Shown piece after piece: positions 47,833 through 58,200 of a stretch of 64,000 nucleotides of DNA (the first letter of the stretch is position 1; each line of letters begins with the position of its first letter). A program made the translations under genes and the position numbers. Origin of the DNA: Paenibacillaceae bacterium (GTDB taxonomy: Bacteria > Bacillota > Bacilli > Paenibacillales > CANHGK01); contig CANHGK010000007.1 of the NCBI GenBank assembly GCA_947460235.1, positions 1 to 64,000 of the forward strand, in the 5' to 3' direction. The notes below the pieces were generated by a model that did no database searches, was not told where the DNA came from, and was given only the letters and a program-made list of their open reading frames with translations.

Positions 47833-49186
47833 TCCTTGCACCGCCTAAAATTAGTTTGTATTTTTCGATTGCCTGAACGCGAGAAGATGCTAAATCGACA
47901 ACAGGTGTTCCGTATGGCAAATGAATTTCTTTATCCGATTTTGATCGAAGTTCTGGCATCCACCTACGCAAATAAGTGCCTCCGGCGTCAAATCGCTGTG
48001 ATTGTGTGACCGGATTCATGATTCGAAAATACGGTGAGGCGTCGTAACCGAAAGATGACGACCACAACCAACCTCCACGATTTAAGATGTTATCGTAGTC
48101 CGCTAGGTGTATACGGAAATACTGTTCACCCCAAGTAAACGGACATTGCATATTTTTTGTTAAAAACATCGCTGTAACCATGCGTAATCGATTCGGCATT
48201 TCTCCCGTTGTATTTAATTGTCTCATCGCGGCATCGATCACTGGAATGCCAGTCGTACCCGTACACCATCGCGAAAATTCAGCAGGCTCGAGCAACGTTA
48301 AATCGAATTTTAGTTCAAACCGGAAAAAATCTGGACTTAATTGAGCTTGATACAAATAGAAATCCCGCCATGCCAATTGCCGAATCCACGTTTCGCGCAT
48401 GCTGCTTGGTTGTTTTAGTGCTTCGAAATACAACTCACGTGCCGAAATGACTCCGCTATTTGTAAATATACTCATATTGCTACAGGAATCCGTTGCATAA
48501 AAATCTCTAGCCGTCGAATACTCATGTAAATGATCATTAAAGAATCGTCGCAAACGTTCTTGAGGTGTTTCCTCAAAAACTGAAAACTCTGACCAGTTGA
48601 AGGGGAAGTTTTGAAATGATCTATCGTTCGACATCCTAAATGGTTCGGATAATAACGAAGTTTGTAGTTGCGCGATGGACGTCTTTAATGGTGATGACGC
48701 ATCCATAGCTAAATAATTTGACCATTTGCGATAAAATGGTGTGAATACTTGATATGGTGCCGTTTTCCCGGCAAATTGTTGAAACCGATCAATGTGCATC
48801 AACGATAAGTCGTCAAAAATTTGAAGTTCTATTTGTTGTTGGTGCGCGATTTCAATTAGTGAACGATCCCGTTCAATCGCATATGGGGTATAGTCTGCAT
48901 GGAATACCAGGGTGTCAATCGGATGCGATTGTAGCAGTGATAAAAGTACGTCTTTTGGATTGCCAAAGAGCACATGTAAATGTGCTTGATGGTGTTGATA
49001 TTGCTCTTTTAATGAATTGACATGTTTCAAGAATGTTTTACCGCTATGTTGGTGATAACGATCGGATCCGACTAATGAAGGGTCGATAATTAACACGTGA
49101 AGTGACGGACGTTGTTGCTTGCGAATCCATTCAAAAGCGGGTAAATCAGAAATGCGCAAATCTTTGCGATGGATAAATAAGATCAT
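47816..49186 (-). CDS. phr: Deoxyribodipyrimidine photolyase (class I)
   Basis: LFIHRKDLRISDLPAF; WIRQLAWRDFYLYQAQLSP; TTGIPVIDAAMRQLNTTGEMPNRLRMVTAMFLTKNMQCPFTWGEQYF; PYFRIMNPVTQSQRFD..YLRRWMPEL. Confidence 0.95.
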   Translation of the reverse strand: MILFIHRKDLRISDLPAFEWIRKQQRPSLHVLIIDPSLVGSDRYHQHSGKTFLKHVNSLKEQYQHHQAHLHVLFGNPKDVLLSLLQSHPIDTLVFHADYTPYAIERDRSLIEIAHQQQIELQIFDDLSLMHIDRFQQFAGKTAPYQVFTPFYRKWSNYLAMDASSPLKTSIAQLQTSLLSEPFRMSNDRSFQNFPFNWSEFSVFEETPQERLRRFFNDHLHEYSTARDFYATDSCSNMSIFTNSGVISARELYFEALKQPSSMRETWIRQLAWRDFYLYQAQLSPDFFRFELKFDLTLLEPAEFSRWCTGTTGIPVIDAAMRQLNTTGEMPNRLRMVTAMFLTKNMQCPFTWGEQYFRIHLADYDNILNRGGWLWSSSFGYDASPYFRIMNPVTQSQRFDAGGTYLRRWMPELRSKSDKEIHLPYGTPVVDLASSRVQAIEKYKLILGGARNDTTA

Positions 49187-49250
49187 ATGGGGAATCGCTC
49201 CTGCGGGATCGTTTAGAGTTTAAGTTTATCATATGAATTGGGGTGGTGAA

Positions 49251-49805
49251 ATGGTTTGGTTGGAGTGGCTTGGCGTTGTTACGAACGTAATATCGAACTA
49301 TTTTTTATTTAAAAAGCGAAGCGGTTACTGGGTTTGGAGTATTGCGGGGAATATACTCTGGCTCATTTATTTTTTCGCGGCGCATAAATGGATGGCTTCC
49401 GGATTGCAATTTACGTTTATTTTATTTTCACTTTATGGATGGTGGCGCTGGCGCAAAGAGGAAAGAGGTAATGAAATTGGAGATGGCGATGAGCGGCTTG
49501 GCATTGGATTGTCATTGCTCGTTATGCTTTTAAGTGTAAGGATGACGAATTTTAATGGTGCTGATCCGATATTAGAAGCGGTGGGTGTCAGTATTTTTAG
49601 TTTGGCGAATTGGATGACCATGAAAAAATGGCGTCAAAGTTGGTATGTTTGGATGATCGGTAATATTGTGTTCGGTGTGTGGTCGTGGCGGATGAGCGCT
49701 TATGGAATGGTTGTGGCACAATGTATTTTTTTAGTGATGTCTGTTTGGGGATTAAAAACGTGGCTTGAAGATGAATTGAAGAAAAAAACGCACCTGCAGG
49801 CTTAA
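49251..49805 (+). CDS. pnuC: PnuC-like nicotinamide riboside/mononucleotide transporter
   Basis: EWLGVVTNVISNYFLFKKRSGYWVWSIAGNILWLIYF, LFSLYGWWRWRKEE; multiple TM helices; start 49251 by RBS ggggtggtga. Confidence 0.8.
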   Translation: MVWLEWLGVVTNVISNYFLFKKRSGYWVWSIAGNILWLIYFFAAHKWMASGLQFTFILFSLYGWWRWRKEERGNEIGDGDERLGIGLSLLVMLLSVRMTNFNGADPILEAVGVSIFSLANWMTMKKWRQSWYVWMIGNIVFGVWSWRMSAYGMVVAQCIFLVMSVWGLKTWLEDELKKKTHLQA

Positions 49806-49835
49806 TGCATCAGCATTGGCCGTGGTGCGTTTTTA
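49785..49835. terminator. Bidirectional terminator overlapping pnuC 3' end
   Basis: aaaaacgcacc ... ggtgcgttttt. Confidence 0.75.
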
Positions 49836-50747
49836 TTAGTATATGCCTTTTGCAGCAAGGCGGTCGGAGATCCGTTTCAATTTTAATGAGTAATTCAATA
49901 AATCCTCTTTCGCGCGCATTGCCTCGGAACGACTCGGTTGCAAATCGGCAATTCCCCATGACTCAATTAGTGGTAAAAAAACCTGGTTGAAATAAGAAAC
50001 AGGACCATAATGAGCTTCTTTGGAGATTAAATCCATGCGTTCTCGGAAGTTCGGCATGTCCGCACCTGGCATTGCAAAAGCGATCATCGCTTTATGAATA
50101 AAATAAACATAGTTGTGATCCAGTTTTAAATATGCTTTTACTGCATCGCGATAAAATGCAAAATGTAACGATTCATCTTTGGAAATTCGTCGGAGTAGTG
50201 CAGCGAGATCCTTGTCATAATTGCTAGCGCCTTTTGCTACATTATTGTAGAAAACCATCGTCGCAAGTTCCTGTATCGAGGTGTACACCATCGTTTCGAT
50301 CGCAGTATCAAAATCTGGTTCGAATCCTTGTTCAACAACGGTTTTGCGTAATCGGTGCAATTCATCCGGATCGGCATTTCGTGAAACGATCAAATACGTT
50401 TCGAGCAATGAGGAATGTTGATCTTCTTCAGATACCCATGTGCGCACGAAATCTTGTAAAACTTTCAATCCACCTTTAAATGTGACAGCGAGGTGTTTAT
50501 AAAAAAATGGTAGATTAACTTCAGTTAACAAAGACGTCTCGACGGCTGTATAAATCGATAAAGGTAGTGTGCGTTGTTCAGGTTTCCATGGATCTTCCTT
50601 AAATGAACGCGCTTTTTCCCATGGAATATATTCATGGTAACTCCAATCAATTTTTGCGGCGCGATCACGGTGCACTTGAAAAAGTTCATTTAGTTCGGGT
50701 TCGAGACGTGAATCGAACGGGTTTAATCGGTAATGTTCAACTAACAT
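49836..50747 (-). CDS. Acyl-ACP desaturase-like di-iron protein (FA_desaturase_2)
   Basis: ETSLLTEVNLPFFY, WVSEEDQHSSLLETYL (EExxH), YTSIQELATMVFYNNVA, ISKDESLHFAFY (DExxH): full E/EExxH/E/DExxH ligand set. Confidence 0.88.
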   Translation of the reverse strand: MLVEHYRLNPFDSRLEPELNELFQVHRDRAAKIDWSYHEYIPWEKARSFKEDPWKPEQRTLPLSIYTAVETSLLTEVNLPFFYKHLAVTFKGGLKVLQDFVRTWVSEEDQHSSLLETYLIVSRNADPDELHRLRKTVVEQGFEPDFDTAIETMVYTSIQELATMVFYNNVAKGASNYDKDLAALLRRISKDESLHFAFYRDAVKAYLKLDHNYVYFIHKAMIAFAMPGADMPNFRERMDLISKEAHYGPVSYFNQVFLPLIESWGIADLQPSRSEAMRAKEDLLNYSLKLKRISDRLAAKGIY

Positions 50748-51016
50748 GAGGGACCCCTTTATTGATTGTTATCATTCTATGTCATAATATCATATTTTCG
50801 ATTTCGTTACACAATCAACACATTGAAATTTCTGAAAGTGGGTGCTAATATGAAATTAAGGTTCGCTAAATTAATGCTACACGCATCTACTTGCGCAAAC
50901 GCAATCACTGACGTTGTCTTGTGCAAACATTTGCTTGAATTCATTTTTTGTTTTTAAGGTTGAACGAACCTGAATATATTGAATTTTTATAAGTTGAGAG
51001 GGGTTGCCATCTGCTG

Positions 51017-54000
51017 ATGCGACACACGAAAATTTGGATGATGATTAAAATTGTACTTTCCATGATCTTGATAATGACAAGTGTATTTCCGGCGTTCGGA
51101 TTTGCTGCTACCGTTACATCAGGACAAGCTTCTTCAATAACATTATGGGTGAAATGGGATGTGAATGCTACGTATTTGCATTATCGTCTACCCACTCAAT
51201 CATGGGCAAAGTCTAGTGTTTTACCTTTAATGAACACGACAATTCCTGGGTTTAAAGGTGCGACGATTCAATTGGGCCGGCTAAAAAATGCGGAAATAAT
51301 AGTAACGAACTCTAAAGCAATACCTAATTATAAGAAGTCAACACGATATACATTGAATGGCGGTACGTACACGATTTCGAAAAAAGGATTCGTAAAAGGA
51401 ATGCCTATTAATCATAAGGCGATTGTGTTTTTTCCGGATAATGAGTTTAATCAAACGTATCTTCAATATAAAATTGAAGGTTCCTCATGGATTTCTTATC
51501 CAGGAAAAATTATGGCACCAAGCACAATTCCAGGTTATTTGACGAAAACGATTTCAATGGGTGAAGCAAAATCATTACTTGTACGCATAAATGATGGGAC
51601 GTTAGTTAATGGAGGGGATACTGAAGCTGTTTATCAGATGACTGATTCAGTTTATACAATCCTTAACGGGAAGATCATTCCTGGTGCACCAAATGATACG
51701 GAACCACCCGTTATCAGTCCAATTGTCGTGCCGACAAATACACCGATGCCGGTTGCAACAATTACACCAGTTGTTTCATCGGGGAATAATTCGATCAATA
51801 CTGCAACTCCAATTAGTACACCAACGCCTGTACCAACAGCATATGTAGATGTCACAGCACCAACAATTCCAAGCAATGTTCAATTGTCAATTTTGGCAAG
51901 TGGCGCAGTAGGTATTACATGGAATCTTTCAACGGATCTTTCCGGAATTGATGCGTATATCATTTATCGTAATGATGTGAAACAACAAGTCGTTTCTGGT
52001 AATTCATTTGTAGATAAAGGGTTTTCACCAAATAACACATACATTTATAAAGTGCAAGCGATCGATAAAGCAAATAATTTATCGTCATTAAGTGAAGGTG
52101 TGAAATATCAGGCTCCTGCAGACATTTCTCCACCAACGGCGCCACTATTAAATTTGACATCAAGTTCGGAGACGAAAGTGTCGATCGGATGGACAGCATC
52201 TGAAGATAATTATGGTGTGGCTGTTTATGAAGTATATCGAGATGGCATTAAAGTTGCAGAATCGAAAGATCTTGTATTTAGTGAGAGTGGTTTGGCACCT
52301 AAACAATCGGTTAAATATTCGATTCGATCTGTAGACGTTGCAGGGAATCGCTCACTTTTTTCAAATGAAATTATCGCGGTAACGCCAGAAGACAAAGAAC
52401 CACCGACTGCTCCCACTTCATTAACAGCAATTGGACGTTCGGACAATTCCATCACGGTTTTATGGGGTCAGGCAACTGATAATGTTCAAGTGAAATTGTA
52501 CGAAGTGTTGCGTAATAATGTTGTAGTCAATACAACGACATCAACATTTTTTACAGATAAAGGACTTAAACCAAATGAAGTTTATCAATACAATGTAAAA
52601 GCAATCGATAGCTCAGGAAATCGTTCGTTGAAAGCAGTTGAATTGTTGACATCCACAACTGATGATAAAGTGGCTCCGACGGCACCTACTGTGACCCAAT
52701 TGCTAAGTAAGAATGATTCGGCTGTCAAAATTGGTTGGAACCCAGGTAGTGATAATAATGTGGTTTCTGGTTATCAAATTTTCCGAAATGGTAAACAAAT
52801 ATCTGTCGTAGGTTCAGTCAATAATTTTGAAGATACAAGTGTTTCATCCGGTACCGAATATACGTATACCGTTCGGTCGGTTGATGCGAGCGGAAATGTT
52901 TCTGCAGATAGTGTTGTTTTGAAAGTAACAACCGATCTTCCGGTTACGATTTATTACAAATCCACCGGAACAACGTATGTAAGTTACGGTTATGTTTCAA
53001 GTGGAACAACAGCATCCCAATGGACGGTTTCACCTGGAGTAAAATTAGACGAATCTGAATATATCGGTTACAAAAAAATCGATATTAAATTAGGTTCATA
53101 CAGTTCGATTCAAGCGGCCTTTAACAATGGAGATGGAATTTGGGATAACAATAACTATAAAAACTATTCGTTCACGAAAGGGCTATATACGATTGTTGAT
53201 AAAGTGATTGTAACGGGTAAACCAGTAGCGTCATTACGACCTACGACGACACCAGTTGTTACATCAACTCCACTTGCAACAGGAACACCATATGTGAAAC
53301 CGTCTTCGAGTCCGAATGGTACCGACACAGAGAAACCATCAGTTCCATTGAATTTAAAAGTATTAAATCGCACGGCAACAACAATTCAATTTGGTTGGTC
53401 TGCATCTTCAGATAATGTTGAAGTGACCAAATATGATGTCTATGAGAATGGTGTCTTTGTTGCAAGTGTTTCAGCTGGAATTCAACTGATCAAACAAATT
53501 AATTTAAGCCCGGATTCCATTTATGCCTATTCCGTTGTTGCGATTGATAAAGCAGGTAATCGTTCTGCCGCTTCTGCAACATTAACAACATCGACGACAA
53601 ATCAAATGGTTTCTGTATTTTATAACACGTCGATTACTCAACCGATGTTTCATTATCGCTTGGAAGGTTCAAATCAATGGACGATTCAACCAGGAATTCC
53701 GATGAATCAAACAAATTTAAAAGATTGGTTTAAGGTTGATATTGATTTGGCTGCTGCACAAAATGTTGCAGAAGCTGCATTTTATGTGGGTATGGGTTCA
53801 TTGCCATGGGATAATAATGGAAACAAAAATTATCGTTTTGAGCCTGGAACGTGGTCGGTTTCCAAAGGAGTAATGACAAAAGGAACACCTGCAGGTTATG
53901 CAACACTTACACCATTGCCTACTGCTACACCGACCATTAGTCCGTTAACGACACCGGTTATTGCGAAACAAGCAACGGTTTACTATTACTCCAATGAGTC

Positions 54001-54670
54001 GGTTGCAAACTTGCATTACACATTGGATGGAATTACGTGGACAACGCTACCTGGATTAGAAATGATAAAATCTGAGTTTGCGGATTATTACAAGAAAACG
54101 ATAACCATCGGGAGTGCCAAAAACGCACAAGTAGCATTCAATAATGGTAAAAGTGTTTGGAATAGTAATGGAAATAAAAACTATCTGATTTCAGAAGGAG
54201 TCTGGACTGTAAATAATGAGAACCAATTGTTGGCAGGAACTCCGGTTCCAGCAGTTGGTGTAACGACTTCTCCCAATACGATAGCAACACCATTGCCAAC
54301 GCCAATTGTAGTAACGGAAACACCGCTACCAACGTCAAGCATTACTCCGGTAACAACGACAACACCAGTTCCAGCGCAAGTGGTTGTAACCTTAAAAGTG
54401 AATTATGATACACAAGGTTTGGGCGATATTTGGTGTTATTTCAGAAATGAAGTCGGGGCATGGTCCAACACAAAAATGACGATGGATTCAGGAAACAATT
54501 GGACGATCTCTGAATTGTTAACACCTGGTTTGACGTATCAATATAAATATTTTAAGCTAATTGGTACGGATAAAGCATGGGAATCAATTGATTCGAAAAA
54601 TCATGTACTCATTCCTACTACGGCAAATATTCAAACACAAATAGACACATGGGGATTAAACTTAAAATAA
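51017..54670 (+). CDS. Secreted multi-modular starch-binding-like protein (CBM25-like x5, FN3 x5, C-terminal CBM20-like), no recognisable catalytic domain
   Basis: Signal peptide MRHTKIWMMIKIVLSMILIMTSVFPAFGFA; CBM25-like units e.g. LPVTIYYKSTGTTYVSYGY...QAAFNNGDGIWDNNNYKNYSFTKGLYTI and QATVYYYSNESVANLHYTLDGITWTTLPGLEM; FN3 units; TPTPVPT linkers; C-terminal VVVTLKVNYDTQGLGDIWCYF...YQYKYFKL. Confidence 0.85.
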   Translation: MRHTKIWMMIKIVLSMILIMTSVFPAFGFAATVTSGQASSITLWVKWDVNATYLHYRLPTQSWAKSSVLPLMNTTIPGFKGATIQLGRLKNAEIIVTNSKAIPNYKKSTRYTLNGGTYTISKKGFVKGMPINHKAIVFFPDNEFNQTYLQYKIEGSSWISYPGKIMAPSTIPGYLTKTISMGEAKSLLVRINDGTLVNGGDTEAVYQMTDSVYTILNGKIIPGAPNDTEPPVISPIVVPTNTPMPVATITPVVSSGNNSINTATPISTPTPVPTAYVDVTAPTIPSNVQLSILASGAVGITWNLSTDLSGIDAYIIYRNDVKQQVVSGNSFVDKGFSPNNTYIYKVQAIDKANNLSSLSEGVKYQAPADISPPTAPLLNLTSSSETKVSIGWTASEDNYGVAVYEVYRDGIKVAESKDLVFSESGLAPKQSVKYSIRSVDVAGNRSLFSNEIIAVTPEDKEPPTAPTSLTAIGRSDNSITVLWGQATDNVQVKLYEVLRNNVVVNTTTSTFFTDKGLKPNEVYQYNVKAIDSSGNRSLKAVELLTSTTDDKVAPTAPTVTQLLSKNDSAVKIGWNPGSDNNVVSGYQIFRNGKQISVVGSVNNFEDTSVSSGTEYTYTVRSVDASGNVSADSVVLKVTTDLPVTIYYKSTGTTYVSYGYVSSGTTASQWTVSPGVKLDESEYIGYKKIDIKLGSYSSIQAAFNNGDGIWDNNNYKNYSFTKGLYTIVDKVIVTGKPVASLRPTTTPVVTSTPLATGTPYVKPSSSPNGTDTEKPSVPLNLKVLNRTATTIQFGWSASSDNVEVTKYDVYENGVFVASVSAGIQLIKQINLSPDSIYAYSVVAIDKAGNRSAASATLTTSTTNQMVSVFYNTSITQPMFHYRLEGSNQWTIQPGIPMNQTNLKDWFKVDIDLAAAQNVAEAAFYVGMGSLPWDNNGNKNYRFEPGTWSVSKGVMTKGTPAGYATLTPLPTATPTISPLTTPVIAKQATVYYYSNESVANLHYTLDGITWTTLPGLEMIKSEFADYYKKTITIGSAKNAQVAFNNGKSVWNSNGNKNYLISEGVWTVNNENQLLAGTPVPAVGVTTSPNTIATPLPTPIVVTETPLPTSSITPVTTTTPVPAQVVVTLKVNYDTQGLGDIWCYFRNEVGAWSNTKMTMDSGNNWTISELLTPGLTYQYKYFKLIGTDKAWESIDSKNHVLIPTTANIQTQIDTWGLNLK

Positions 54671-54673
54671 AAA

Positions 54674-54775
54674 AACCTGTTGCGGAATTCTCAACAGGTT
54701 GGGGACTGACTCCATGACTTGAGACAGAGGTCAGTCCCTTGGCCGTCCGGTTTAATCCCGGGCGGTTTAATTTTT
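54674..54775. repeat. Triple-hairpin REP-like/terminator element
   Basis: aacctgttg/caacaggtt (54674-54700), gggactgac/gtcagtccc (54702-54738), ccgtccgg/ccgggcgg (54743-54765) followed by tttaattttt. Confidence 0.6.
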
Positions 54776-54845
54776 CAAAAAAACAGAACATATATTCGTA
54801 TTCACTATTCAAATTAAGTATTATTTTAGGTATAATCAAATTGCA

Positions 54846-55148
54846 TTATTTATTTGTTTCTTTCCAATTTTTAAATCCAGCAAATAAATTGTATCCGCCG
54901 AGCAATACGCAGATGCCTACGAAAATATAGCGTGGTGTGGAGATGATAGGCGCACTTAATTGGATGCCTGCAATGCCCAGCATTAGTGCACCCATAGACA
55001 TATTTAGTTTGCCATGAACGTGTCGGTTCCGTTCGGAGTTCTGGGCACCGTGTCTGGATTGAATACTGAATCGGATGGATAAGATCATTGCGCCGATTAC
55101 GACAATGAAAAGAATGATTTGAATGATAAATTCGATATTGATTTGCAT
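54846..55148 (-). CDS. ytpI: YtpI-like small membrane protein
   Basis: MQINIEFIIQIILFIVVIGAMILSIRFSIQSRHGAQNSERNRHVHGKLNMSMGALMLGIAGIQL; RBS aaaggaggtcg; located next to dnaE. Confidence 0.75.
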   Translation of the reverse strand: MQINIEFIIQIILFIVVIGAMILSIRFSIQSRHGAQNSERNRHVHGKLNMSMGALMLGIAGIQLSAPIISTPRYIFVGICVLLGGYNLFAGFKNWKETNK

Positions 55149-55240
55149 TTTTTCGACCTCCTTTTGGAGAAATTGTAACAGTCTTTTTATGGAATGTCGA
55201 TTTTTAGCCGAGATATGATCATCATTGGGGAGGTTTTGAA

Positions 55241-58200
55241 GTGAGGACATTTGTTCATTTGCATGTTCATAGTGAATACAGTCTTTTGGATGGTGTTGCA
55301 CGAATTCAAGATCTCGTCAAAACAGCGAAACAACATCAAATGTCAGCGATTGCACTGACCGATCACGGTGTCATGTATGGTGCAATCTCTTTTTATCGTA
55401 CATGTATAGATCACGGTATTAAACCGATTATTGGATGTGAATTTTATATAACGAGTGGTGAACTGTCAGATCGTTCCAAACCTGAACTTGGATTAAATCA
55501 TATTACGATTTTAGCAATGAATGATATTGGTTATCGTAATTTATTAAAGTTGAATTCGATTGCTCATTTGGATGGATTTTATTATAAACCACGAATTGAT
55601 GAACTTACATTATTTGAACATAATGCGGGGTTAATTGTACTTAGCGGATGCTTAAAAGGCATTATTCCGCAATTGTTGTTGCAACATCGATGGGATGAGG
55701 CGGAAGCTACAGCAATTCGGTATCGCGACCAATTTGGTGATCGGTTTTATTTAGAGATTCAGGATCATGGATTGGCATCGCAACAAAGAATACGACCATA
55801 TTTAATTGAGTTGGCAAACAAATGTAATATTCTAATGGTAGCCACGAACGATGTGCACTATATTACTAAGGAAGATGCGGAAATACAGGACATATGTTTA
55901 TGTATTGCAACGGGGAAGACTGTAGATCAAGTGGATCGGTTTCGTATTGAAGGTGATCAGCTATATTTTAGGTCAACGACCGAAATGAACGAATTGTTTT
56001 ATGATATTCCTCAAGCAGTCGATGAAAGCGTGCGAATTGCAGAGCGCTGTAATTTAACAATTGAATTCGGTAAATTCCAAATGCCTTCATTTCCGTCCAA
56101 TGATCGCGATTCTCTGCTTATGTTGCGGGACCTTTGCGATCAAAGTATGTTGACTATCTTTTCGAAGCGAATTGACGATTCGGACCGACGATTGCAAATG
56201 ACACAAAGACTTGAATATGAATTAGAAATGATTCATCGAATGGGGTATACAGATTATTTTTTAATTGTATGGGATTTTATGCGGTTCGCAAAATCGCAAG
56301 GGATTCGTACTGGACCTGGACGTGGCTCTTCTGCAGGTAGTTTTGTTGCCTATTTATTAGGGATTACACAAGTGAATCCTCTTGATTACGGATTAATATT
56401 TGAGCGTTTTTTGAATCCTGCTCGTGTTTCAATGCCAGATATCGATATCGATTTTCCAGACGATCGACGTGATGAGGTCATACAATATGTTAAGCTACGC
56501 TACGGGGAAGATCGTGTAGCGCAAATTATTACCTTTGGAACGATGGCAGCAAAAGCAGCAATTCGCGATGTAGGTCGTGCGATGGGATTACCTTTTTATG
56601 AGGTCGATCAATTGGCAAAGTCAATCCCGAATCAAGTTGGAATAACATTAACAGAAGCTGAATTGGAATCAGAATTGATGCGTGGGTTGCTATCCAAAAA
56701 TGAATCGATGCGTAAACTAATGAGTATTGCCAAACGAGTTGAAGGTTTGCCGCGTCATGTCTCTACACACGCTGCTGGGATTGTCATCGCACCACGTCCA
56801 TTAACTGAACTTGTACCTTTGCAGGAGGGCCATTCTGGGATGGCAATGACACAATATGCAATGGAACAGTTAGAATCCGTAGGATTATTAAAGATGGATT
56901 TTCTAGGGTTACGGACATTAACGATTATCGATCGGACCGTTGCTTTGTTGCGTGCTTCTGGGTATGAACAGCAATTATTTCCGCCCGATGACCTAATGAA
57001 CGATCCTATTACGTTTCAAAGCTTATGTAAAGGCGAATCTAGTGGCGTTTTTCAACTTGAATCCAAGGGGATGCGAAACGTATTGAAGGAGTTAAAACCA
57101 AGTTGTTTTAACGACTTGATTGCGATTTTAGCGTTGTATCGACCAGGACCTATGGAATTTATCCCGGAGTATATTGCTTGTAAGCATGGACGCCAAGACA
57201 TTCGCTTACCACACCACTTGCTTGGGCCAATATTAAATGATACCTATGGAATTATTGTTTACCAAGAGCAAATTATGCGTATTGCTTCTGAGATGGCTGG
57301 TTTTACGCTCGCGGAAGCGGATTTGCTACGTAGGGCGATATCAAAGAAAAAGAAAGAAATACTCGATGAGCAACGCGAAAAATTCGTTTCTGGTTGTTTG
57401 AAAGGTGGATTCACTCTAGCTGAATCGGATCAGGTGTACGATCTGATTGTACGGTTTGCAGATTACGGATTTCCAAGGGCACATGCTGCGGCTTATGCAG
57501 TGCTTGCATATCAGACAGCATACTTAAAAGCACATTTTACACTCGAATTTATGGCATCAACGATCTCATCTTCAATGTCCCAACAAAATAAAGTTTCTGA
57601 ATATGTGGATTCTGCACGTCAATTGGGCATACAAATTTTAATGCCGGATATAAATAAAAGCGAGTCTGGATTTAGCGTTTCTAGGCAGGAAAATGGGATT
57701 CGGTTTGGGTTGTTGGCAATTAAAAATGTAGGTATTTATGCAACACAGGCGATTTTGAAAGAACGCAAAAAGAAATCATTTATGCACTTACGTGATTTTT
57801 GCAGACGCGTGGATTTACGTGTTGTCACGAAGCGAGTGGTAGAATCATTGATTCAAAGTGGAGCTACTTCGTCGTTACAAGGTACGCGCAAAGAGCAATT
57901 GGCAATGTTGGATGACCTCATGGAAGAGTCCATCCGTTGGCGCAAAGATCGTGAAATGTTACAGTTAGATCTATTTGATTTTCATGAGCAAGATACTGCA
58001 CCAACGGCAATCCGAACGATGATTAAAGATAGCATTTGGGAAGTGCTTGCCTGGGAAAATGAGTTGTTAGGAATGGCTGTTAGTGCACACCCAATGGATG
58101 AATATCAAGATGAATTAACGAAGTTAACGATAGATCCAATTGTTCTTTTGGATGAAATGAAAGATGGTCACGAAATTTGGACGACTGGCGTTGTGATTGA

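Noticed and set aside
50890-50910. cre-like site (gcgcaaacgcaatca) before the non-catalytic starch-binding-like gene
   Set aside because: At least two mismatches to the cre consensus; much weaker than the pulA candidate.
50850-50957. 35-aa ORF MKLRFAKLMLHASTCANAITDVVLCKHLLEFIFCF upstream of the CBM25/FN3 protein
   Set aside because: Has a weak RBS (gaaagtggg) but no family or codon-level support; could be a leader peptide but evidence is insufficient.
54618-54839. Minus-strand ORF containing GLNRTAKGLTSVSSHGVSPQPVENS
   Set aside because: Translation of the triple-hairpin repeat element; not a plausible gene.
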